A DNA stretch of 5,214 nucleotides from Promethearchaeota archaeon (GTDB taxonomy: Archaea; Asgardarchaeota; Lokiarchaeia; Sigynarchaeales; MK-D1). The notes below the pieces were generated by a model. It was not told the DNA's origin. It worked only from the letters and a program-made list of their open reading frames with translations, and ran no database searches. Positions 1 through 5,214 of this stretch are shown piece by piece; positions within the stretch are counted from its first letter, which is position 1; every line of letters begins with the position of its first letter. The stretch covers positions 1-5,214 of the forward strand of contig JAEOUK010000257.1 in assembly GCA_016839385.1 (NCBI GenBank), in the 5' to 3' direction. A program made the position numbers and the translations under genes.

Positions 1-1708
1 GATGGGACTTCACGATACCATTTTTGGTGTAATTATAGCGATACCCTTCTTTGACTTTCTTAAATAACATACAGTATTTTTCCGCGTCATCAGATTTCCC
101 TAACACTGCGGCAATTTCCGACATCAATTTACAGCTATTCGCATAATATGCAGTGGCAACCTCAAAATCAGGTCTAAAGAATCCTTTTATAGCGTCTTTG
201 GACATTGGTCGACCAGGTTCTTGCCATTCTCCCCACAAGAATCCATAATCAATAGTATAGTCTTTATGAGGATTATTTTTAAACCATCTTGATCGATGAG
301 TCTTTTTAGCACGATTTTCAAGAAAGTTCATCCAACTAACCATGCTTTCATACTGATCTTCCAAGATTTTCTTATTCCCATAAGCTTGATATAACACGTA
401 TGGGGCAATTACAACAACGTCAGCCCATCCTGCGGCACCATCAACAAATGAAGGTAATCCAACATCGGGAACAATTGAAGCGACACATCCATCCTCTGTT
501 TGTTGAAGCGATACATCTTTTAACCATTTTGAAAGGAATTTATCGGTGTTCATCAAATAGGAAGCGGTGGGAGAATAACATGCTATGTCCCCAGTCCATC
601 CTGCTCTTTCTCTTTGTGGGCAATCTGTAGGTATATCCATAAAATTACTCTTCTGAGACCATCGAGAATTGCTTACAAGTTGATTTATTAATGTATTGGA
701 ACATTCGAATGTGCCTATTTGGTCCATGTCAGAATAGACTGCAATAGAAGTGAAATTTTCCGGTTTGACTTCTTCTGGCCAATTCTCAACTTTTACATAT
801 TGGAATCCATGTGCAGTGAAATGAGGTTTATAAGTCTGTTTTCCATCTTTCAGTGTATACTCGATTTCTTGAAAGGCTGATTTACCAAACAGTACCCCTA
901 CTAGTCCTTCAGCTACAAGATTCTTCAGAGTGAAATTTCCTTTCTCATCGAGTGCTTCTCCATGTATTAGTTTGACTTTATGACCAGCTCTACCCTGCAC
1001 GGTGAATTCTACATAGCCAAATAAATTCTGTTTAAAGTCAAGAACAGTGGAACCATCAGGAGTGTTAAGTATTTCAGGAGTGAATCGCTCATGTTCTAGA
1101 ATTTTTTCTCCTTCAGAGGGAACTATTACTCCATTATAAGACCCGGGATATATCTCATGCCAAAGACTGTCATCATAATCGACTTCCATCCATCCGTCAA
1201 TCTCTTTTCTCGCATCATATATTTCCCCATCTTTCCAATCACTTTTAAGGATAGGTCCGTCTTGCGTTGCCTTCCAATTTTCATCAGTTATTACTGTTTT
1301 GGTGGAACCATCTTTAAAAGAAACAGTTAATATCACGGCTATTTTCGTTTTTTCTCCGTAAAAATACCTTTTTGAAGAAATTCCAATTTTCCCCCGGTAC
1401 CACCCATCTCCTAGCATTACGCAAATAATGTTTTTTCCTTTTTTCAGTAAATCTGTCACATCATATGTCTGAGATTGTACGCGTTTTTTATAAAAAGTGA
1501 AACCGGGCATAAACACCTGATCTGTAATTGGTTTGCCATTTAGAAAGCCTTTATACAGTCCAAGGGCAGTTATCTTCAATTCTGCTTTATTTATTTCTTT
1601 TTCTAAATTGAATTCTCTACGTAAATAACTTACAGGCTGAAATTCTTTTTTGTTAATTTCTTTTTCAGGTTCAATAAAAAAAGCTTCTAAATTCACTATT
1701 TTATCCAT
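1..1708 (-). CDS. GH78 alpha-L-rhamnosidase, N-terminal 569 residues (3' end off the window)
   Basis: Glycoside hydrolase family 78 enzyme that removes terminal alpha-L-rhamnose from glycosides by an inverting mechanism. The frame is open from ATG 1708-1706 to the left edge. That ATG is the most upstream possible start, because an in-frame TGA lies at 1777-1775 with no other ATG, GTG or TTG between. Layout: short leader; N-terminal rhamnosidase beta-domain (about 30-200) with GLYKGFLNGK (50-59), YDVTDLL (82-88) and LGDGWYRG (99-106); second beta-domain (about 205-320); start of the (alpha/alpha)6 barrel (about 325 on). The family signature is at 357-374: D362, C363, R366, E367, W371, D374. 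Its spacing equals the D567/R571/E572/W576/D579 set recalled for Bacillus sp. GL1 RhaB, so E367 is the likely general acid. GWAD (427-430) and the FLWGEW segment (490-495) also fit the barrel. The general-base glutamate should lie beyond the window. No signal peptide or membrane segment is visible, so the enzyme is probably cytosolic and acts on imported oligosaccharides. It is divergent from rhaB. Confidence 0.95.
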   Translation of the reverse strand, partial: MDKIVNLEAFFIEPEKEINKKEFQPVSYLRREFNLEKEINKAELKITALGLYKGFLNGKPITDQVFMPGFTFYKKRVQSQTYDVTDLLKKGKNIICVMLGDGWYRGKIGISSKRYFYGEKTKIAVILTVSFKDGSTKTVITDENWKATQDGPILKSDWKDGEIYDARKEIDGWMEVDYDDSLWHEIYPGSYNGVIVPSEGEKILEHERFTPEILNTPDGSTVLDFKQNLFGYVEFTVQGRAGHKVKLIHGEALDEKGNFTLKNLVAEGLVGVLFGKSAFQEIEYTLKDGKQTYKPHFTAHGFQYVKVENWPEEVKPENFTSIAVYSDMDQIGTFECSNTLINQLVSNSRWSQKSNFMDIPTDCPQRERAGWTGDIACYSPTASYLMNTDKFLSKWLKDVSLQQTEDGCVASIVPDVGLPSFVDGAAGWADVVVIAPYVLYQAYGNKKILEDQYESMVSWMNFLENRAKKTHRSRWFKNNPHKDYTIDYGFLWGEWQEPGRPMSKDAIKGFFRPDFEVATAYYANSCKLMSEIAAVLGKSDDAEKYCMLFKKVKEGYRYNYTKNGIVKSH

Positions 1709-1762
1709 CCAACTGTTAATTCTATCTAATACTATCTCTAGAATCTTTTTATTAATGTTTAT
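1709..1762. promoter_or_regulatory. Divergent rhamnosidase/rhaB intergenic region with candidate promoter elements
   Basis: This gap (72 bp if rhaB starts at 1781) must hold the promoters and any operators for both divergent genes. Visible elements are: a TATA-like TTTATTAA at 1748-1755, centred about 29 bp before the alternative rhaB ATG at 1781 and reading TTAATAAA toward the rhamnosidase gene; a direct repeat CTATCT at 1722-1727 and 1732-1737, one helical turn apart; and an inverted pair ATTCTA (1719-1724) / TAGAAT (1739-1744). No Shine-Dalgarno site precedes either start. That this is the regulatory region follows from gene layout. The role of each element is inference, since short AT-rich matches are common in DNA like this. 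Confidence 0.5.
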
Positions 1763-3214
1763 ATGAGTTATATATCAAAAATGAAATTTGTAGCAATTGA
1801 CCTTGGAGCAAGTTCTGGTCGAGTTATGTTAGCAAAATTGGATAAGAATACACTCAGATTAGAAGAAATTCGTCGATTCCCGAATGGAGGGATACATACA
1901 GCTTATGGTTTTTTATGGCAGTATAACAAATTATTTGAAGAAATTTTAGAAGGATTAATGCAAATAGCCCAGTTATATGGTCCAAATCTAGATGGGATAG
2001 CGATAGACAGTTGGGGAGTCGATTACGTTCTCTTGAATGAGCAAAAAAAACCTCTTTCTCATTTTTATCATTATCGGGACGAAAGAACTAATGATACTTA
2101 TAACAAAATCTTTAAACTTGTTCCTAAAGAAGAGATTTTTAAAATCACAGGACTTCAATTCATGCGAATTAATACTATCTGTCAAATTTTTGAATCAATC
2201 CAAGAAGTTGGTAATTCTAAGGAAGAAATTAAACATTTTATGATGGTACCAGATTATTTCACCTTTTTGCTTTCTGGAAAAATTATTAATGAATTTACCG
2301 ATGCATCAACTACCCAACTTCTGGAAATCCAGAAAAGAACATGGTCTGCTACCTTATTAAATGCATTAGGAATTCCCATAACAATATTTAAATCTCTTAC
2401 TTTTCCTGGAAAGAAAATAGGTACTTTATTACCAGAACTAGCAAAAAAAACAAGATTATCTCCAGAAACACCTATATTTTCCACAGCATCTCATGATACC
2501 GCTGGAGCAGTTGCAGCTGTTCCTGTCAATCAAGAAAAATATAAACCGGGAGAATGGGCTTATTTATCCTCTGGGACATGGAGCTTACTTGGAGTTGAAA
2601 TGCCAGATCCGTTTCTCACAGAAAAAGTAGCAAAATATAACTTCACCAATGAAGGAGGTGTTGAAGGAACCATCCGATTACTAAAAAATTCTACAGGTTT
2701 CTGGGTACTTGAAGAATGTATGAAAACGTGGAATGAAAAAGATTCAACGTATTCATGGGAGGATTTAATTGAAGAATCTAAGAAGTCACGAATCAAAGAA
2801 CAATTCATAGATATAAATCATGAAGATTTTGTAAGTCCCTCACAAATGATTGACACCATCAATAAACACTACAATGACAAATATGGTGAAAAATTGACTA
2901 GTAAGGGTGATATCGGAAGAGTTGTTTTTACTTCAATGGTTAAAAGTTATCAAGAGTTAATCCATAACATTGAGGATATTACGGAAATACCAATAAAAAT
3001 ATTATATGTGATTGGAGGAGGTTCGAAAAATGCCTATCTAAACCAACTTATAGCGAATACTCTAAAAATTCCTATAATTGCGGGACCGGCAGAAGCTACA
3101 ACAATAGGTAATGTTCTGATGCAATTGATTGGTTCTGGAGTAGTAAAGAATCTTGCTGAGGGTAGAAAATTAATCCAAAAATCATTCAATGTTACAGAAT
3201 TCCACCCGGAATAG
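1763..3214 (+). CDS. rhaB: L-rhamnulokinase (FGGY carbohydrate kinase), complete, 483 aa
   Basis: Cytosolic kinase that phosphorylates L-rhamnulose to L-rhamnulose 1-phosphate with ATP, the second step of the isomerase/kinase/aldolase rhamnose pathway. It aligns by eye with E. coli RhaB along its whole length (483 against 489 residues). N-terminal lobe: phosphate-binding DLGASSGR (13-20), sugar-site IDSWGVDY (81-88), YRDERTN (104-110), VPDYF (162-166). C-terminal lobe: ASHDTAGAV (242-250) with D245 as the expected catalytic base, LSSGTWSLLG (268-277), NEGG (296-299), ATP-site VIGGGSKNAYLNQL (416-429) and GPAEATTIGN (441-450). Specific RhaB signatures rather than general FGGY ones set the substrate. 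The start is uncertain: ATG 1763 gives six extra residues, while ATG 1781 (residue 7) gives MKFVAIDLG, closer to the family, and sits about 29 bp after a TATA-like TTTATTAA. Neither has a Shine-Dalgarno site. The stop is TAG. An 8-A run at 2043-2050 does not break the frame. Isomerase and aldolase genes are not in the window. Confidence 0.97.
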   Translation: MSYISKMKFVAIDLGASSGRVMLAKLDKNTLRLEEIRRFPNGGIHTAYGFLWQYNKLFEEILEGLMQIAQLYGPNLDGIAIDSWGVDYVLLNEQKKPLSHFYHYRDERTNDTYNKIFKLVPKEEIFKITGLQFMRINTICQIFESIQEVGNSKEEIKHFMMVPDYFTFLLSGKIINEFTDASTTQLLEIQKRTWSATLLNALGIPITIFKSLTFPGKKIGTLLPELAKKTRLSPETPIFSTASHDTAGAVAAVPVNQEKYKPGEWAYLSSGTWSLLGVEMPDPFLTEKVAKYNFTNEGGVEGTIRLLKNSTGFWVLEECMKTWNEKDSTYSWEDLIEESKKSRIKEQFIDINHEDFVSPSQMIDTINKHYNDKYGEKLTSKGDIGRVVFTSMVKSYQELIHNIEDITEIPIKILYVIGGGSKNAYLNQLIANTLKIPIIAGPAEATTIGNVLMQLIGSGVVKNLAEGRKLIQKSFNVTEFHPE

Positions 3215-3230
3215 TGATCTCAAAATCAAA

Positions 3231-3256
3231 TTTTACTCAAATAATTTCTTTTCCTT
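3231..3256 (+). terminator. Possible T-rich (archaeal-type) terminator after rhaB
   Basis: TTTT at 3231-3234 and a twelve-base all-pyrimidine run TTTCTTTTCCTT at 3245-3256 lie 17-42 bp after the rhaB stop. No GC-rich hairpin precedes them, so this is not a bacterial intrinsic terminator. Archaeal RNA polymerase can stop at T-tracts without a hairpin, which is the only reason for the call. The run is broken by C residues, so support is weak. Confidence 0.25.
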
Positions 3257-3290
3257 ATCAACTCACATTCCTTTAAATTACGAATTGAAC

Positions 3291-3312
3291 GGTGAATACA
3301 CTAACATTTACC
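3291..3312. promoter_or_regulatory. Imperfect dyad GGTGAAT-N8-ATTTACC, candidate operator or RNA hairpin
   Basis: Arms GGTGAAT (3291-3297) and ATTTACC (3306-3312) are inverted with one mismatch. In RNA the mismatch is a G-U pair, giving a 7-bp stem with an 8-nt loop. Arm centres are 15 bp apart, in the range for a dimeric regulator. It lies about 110 bp before the GRE start. No T-run follows, so it is not a terminator. It could be chance. Confidence 0.25.
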
Positions 3313-3393
3313 ACAAAAGCGACCTATGTGATAAATAGACCAAATTCTATTATCTGTTTCCTGAAAAAAGAGCGATAGAATATATTGCGAATC

Positions 3394-3401
3394 ATTAAAT
3401 A
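3394..3401 (+). promoter_or_regulatory. TATA-like box (TTAAATAC) for the glycyl radical enzyme gene
   Basis: TTAAATAC resembles the archaeal TTTAWATA consensus. Its centre is about 26 bp before ATG 3424, so a normal TATA-to-start distance would place the first transcribed base at or next to the start codon, giving a leaderless mRNA. The purine-containing GCGAA just upstream could serve as part of a BRE, but the match is loose. The reading depends on the host being archaeal. Confidence 0.35.
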
Positions 3402-3423
3402 CAAATCGTGAGAATTATCCTTT

Positions 3424-5214
3424 ATGGCTAGTATGGGTGTACTGCTTTTTGGTTTGAAATTAATGAGTGCAGGATTCAAATACTCAAAGAAATTCAAGAA
3501 AGAGATATATAATCCAGAAATGGGGTTAGTGTTTAACTCAAGAATCCAAATGACCACCCGAAAAGGCGATGATAATATTGCTATTGAATTTAAGGATGGC
3601 AATATGAGTGTAAAAAAAGGGATAATTAGCAATCCAGATATAAAAATGGTATATAGAACAAAAAATCTCCTCGCCGCATCGATTTCTACACCTGCAGATG
3701 AAACTTTAGATATGTTACTAACAGGAGATTTGTATTTTATAGGAAATATGGTTCATCTAGCGAAATTTTCCTATTTATCTTCAATTTTTCCAAGTGTGAA
3801 GAAGCTCCCGCAATCAAAAAGTTTCGCTTCTCAGGTACCAATAACACAAGTAATGGAAAAATTCAAAAGCATTGAAAACATGCAACTAGACCGAAAAGTG
3901 GATAACGTCCAATACTTAAACGATCCCTTTATGGGAAATTTCACAATTCACGATTACCCTCAATTACTCCATCTTAAAGATAAATGGTATTCTGAACATC
4001 CCTGGGTATGCCCAGAACGTGCCGAAAACATAACCGACTTCTTCATGAACGAAGGATTTGAAACCCGAAAAGAAACTGGAAACCCTTGGCATCCAGGATT
4101 ACGTCAAGGCAGAATGGTAAGATATCTTCTCTCACATAAGAAACCAAAAATTTTTGAAGATGATTTAATACCAGGGTCTACAACCTCATATCGTATGGGT
4201 GTTCAACTATTTCCTGAATTTGGGGCTACAGCTATATGGCCTGAACTCGATACATGCTATGCTCGGGAACTAAATCCCTATCATATAGAAGAAGAAACAA
4301 AAAAAATCTTGAATTTCAAAGCATTTCCCTATTTTATTGACAGAAATATCCGAGAGCAAGCTCGAAAGAAATATGGCAATCCTGTTTCACAGCAATTAGA
4401 AGAATTATGGGTGCTGTACTTCATGTGGAAAACACAAGCAATAAGTCATACAATTCCTGATTTTGAAAAACCATTGAAATTAGGATTATCTAAAATGATT
4501 GATGAAATTCGGTTAAAAAATCAGTCTACAGACGGAGAAAATATTAAATTCTATCAAGGAATCGTTTTTGCTCTTGAAGGAATTCTTATTTATGCAGAAA
4601 ATCTCAAAGAAGAAGCGAAAACACAATTAACAGAGTTACTTCAAATAGAAAATCCTTCAGAAAAGCAACAGCAAAGGATGGAAATACTAGAAGGAATGAT
4701 TGATTCCCTGTCAAGAGTTCCAAAATATCCGGCAAAGACATTTAAAGATGCCATTTTTGAAATTTGGATCATTTGGGTGGCACTACACCAAGAAAATATG
4801 AATGCAGGATTATCACTAGGTCGATTGGATCAAGTTTTATATCCATATTTTCAGAGAGACATGGAAAATGCAACAGAAGAGGGACGTAAGATCTTAATTT
4901 CGGAAGCTATAGAACTCATTGGTGCTTTTTATTTCAAATGCCAGGATCATTTACCGCTTGTTCCTAATGTTGGTAATAAACTCTTTGGAGGATCTTCAAG
5001 TGATCAAGTAATCACATTGGGAGGAGTTACTCCAGAAGGAGAGAATGCAGTAAATGATTTAACATATCTCTTTCTCAAAGTTACGGAATTAACGTGTATG
5101 CGAGATCCTAATGTGAACGCACGATATCATTTAGAGAAAAACTCACCCGAATATCTGAAGAGACTCTGCGAGGTTAATATTAATACAACTGCAACTCCAT
5201 CAATTCATAATGAC
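3424..5214 (+). CDS. Glycyl radical enzyme (PFL-like) with N-terminal SCP2-like domain, first 597 residues (3' end off the window)
   Basis: Oxygen-sensitive radical enzyme of the pyruvate formate-lyase/dehydratase superfamily, substrate not identified. The start is well fixed: ATG 3424 is the first start codon after an in-frame TGA at 3409-3411, and GTGA at 3408-3411 is at best a weak, distant ribosome site. Residues 1-20 are mildly hydrophobic. Residues about 25-122 resemble an SCP2 sterol-carrier domain (IAIEFKDGNMSVKKG 52-66, then GDLYFIGN 101-108). A linker with LNDPFMG (165-171) leads to the GRE barrel from about 178. Barrel landmarks are ERAENITDFF (198-207), PELDT (273-277), ISHTIPDFEK (340-349), ITLGG (530-534), NDLTYLFLK (544-552) and TPSIHND (591-597). 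In GREs the last motif precedes the catalytic Cys by a few dozen residues. That Cys and the C-terminal glycyl loop must therefore lie beyond the edge. The H342-T343 pair differs from the H-S recalled for glycerol and propanediol dehydratases. Next to rhaB, a role in handling rhamnose-derived propanediol is possible but unproven. A radical-SAM activase gene is expected nearby, but none is in the window. Confidence 0.92.
   Translation, partial: MASMGVLLFGLKLMSAGFKYSKKFKKEIYNPEMGLVFNSRIQMTTRKGDDNIAIEFKDGNMSVKKGIISNPDIKMVYRTKNLLAASISTPADETLDMLLTGDLYFIGNMVHLAKFSYLSSIFPSVKKLPQSKSFASQVPITQVMEKFKSIENMQLDRKVDNVQYLNDPFMGNFTIHDYPQLLHLKDKWYSEHPWVCPERAENITDFFMNEGFETRKETGNPWHPGLRQGRMVRYLLSHKKPKIFEDDLIPGSTTSYRMGVQLFPEFGATAIWPELDTCYARELNPYHIEEETKKILNFKAFPYFIDRNIREQARKKYGNPVSQQLEELWVLYFMWKTQAISHTIPDFEKPLKLGLSKMIDEIRLKNQSTDGENIKFYQGIVFALEGILIYAENLKEEAKTQLTELLQIENPSEKQQQRMEILEGMIDSLSRVPKYPAKTFKDAIFEIWIIWVALHQENMNAGLSLGRLDQVLYPYFQRDMENATEEGRKILISEAIELIGAFYFKCQDHLPLVPNVGNKLFGGSSSDQVITLGGVTPEGENAVNDLTYLFLKVTELTCMRDPNVNARYHLEKNSPEYLKRLCEVNINTTATPSIHND

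Larger units (their letters stand above)
3215..3423. other. Non-coding gap between rhaB and the glycyl radical enzyme gene
   Basis: This 209-bp gap holds no convincing gene on either strand. From left to right it contains: a pyrimidine-rich stretch that may end rhaB transcription (3231-3256); a 22-bp imperfect dyad (3291-3312); a cluster of ATAGA/TCTAT motifs (AATAGA 3334-3339, ATTCTAT 3344-3350, ATAGAAT 3375-3381); and a TATA-like TTAAATAC near the GRE start (3394-3401). The gap length suggests the GRE has its own promoter rather than being simply co-transcribed with rhaB, but this is not decided by the sequence. Confidence 0.6.

Noticed and set aside
400..630. Plus-strand reading frame of 76 codons
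   Set aside because: It lies antisense inside the rhamnosidase gene, across its catalytic signature, and its product is low-complexity with no family resemblance.
587..640. Apparent one-residue deletion in the GH78 signature (CPQRERAGW instead of CPQRDERLGW)
   Set aside because: Both spacings occur in GH78. The form here keeps the D-C-x-x-R-E and W-x-x-D spacing recalled for the structurally characterised Bacillus enzyme.
2043..2050. Run of eight A residues inside rhaB, a possible frameshift site
   Set aside because: The frame is intact on both sides and matches the RhaB family without interruption.
1988..2808. Three minus-strand frames and one plus-strand frame of 65-82 codons
   Set aside because: All overlap the strongly conserved rhaB coding sequence in other frames and have no recognisable product or start context.
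3215..3423. Small RNA or tRNA gene in the gap
   Set aside because: No cloverleaf, no GC-rich structured block and no tRNA T-loop motif on either strand; only short AT-rich inverted repeats.
3324..3632. Minus-strand frame of 102 codons with a hydrophobic start
   Set aside because: Two thirds of it is antisense to the SCP2-like domain of the GRE gene. The hydrophobic look follows from the AT-rich complement, and no family is recognisable.
4980..5214. Apparent absence of the GRE catalytic cysteine and glycyl loop
   Set aside because: The window ends at the TPSIHND motif, which in GREs precedes the catalytic Cys, so absence is due to the window edge and not to loss.

Overview
The window is AT-rich and gene-dense. 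It holds three protein genes: two run off the window edges and one is complete. By theme it is an anaerobic sugar-catabolism locus centred on L-rhamnose. On the minus strand is the N-terminal 569 residues of a GH78 alpha-L-rhamnosidase, whose 3' end lies off the left edge. Diverging from it across a gap of about 54 bp is a complete L-rhamnulokinase (rhaB) on the plus strand. After a 209-bp non-coding gap comes the first 597 residues of a glycyl radical enzyme (GRE, pyruvate formate-lyase-like superfamily). Its N-terminus carries an extra domain resembling SCP2 sterol-carrier/lipid-transfer folds. The GRE gene is cut just before the region where its catalytic cysteine and glycyl-radical loop should lie.

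How the genes fit together: the rhamnosidase has no signal peptide and so probably frees L-rhamnose from glycosides in the cytosol. Rhamnulokinase phosphorylates L-rhamnulose, the product of an isomerase not in this window. An aldolase, also not in the window, would then give DHAP and L-lactaldehyde. In many anaerobes lactaldehyde is reduced to 1,2-propanediol and dehydrated by a GRE, so a GRE next to rhaB is suggestive. However, this GRE has an H-T pair where glycerol and propanediol dehydratases are recalled to have H-S, and it has the unusual SCP2-like extension. Its substrate should be treated as unknown.

Organism: oxygen-sensitive glycyl radical chemistry implies an anaerobe. None of the three genes has a convincing Shine-Dalgarno site. 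TATA-like elements lie about 26-30 bp upstream of two of the start codons, a layout expected for leaderless archaeal transcripts. With the AT-rich composition, this makes an anaerobic archaeon (for example an Asgard-type lineage) a reasonable guess. A low-GC anaerobic bacterium is not excluded, and the protein families themselves are mostly bacterial. This assignment is inference.

The two intergenic regions hold several short candidate regulatory motifs: a 10-bp-phased direct repeat, a shared octamer and a dyad. All are weak on sequence alone. I saw no tRNA, rRNA, CRISPR array, insertion sequence or other mobile element.
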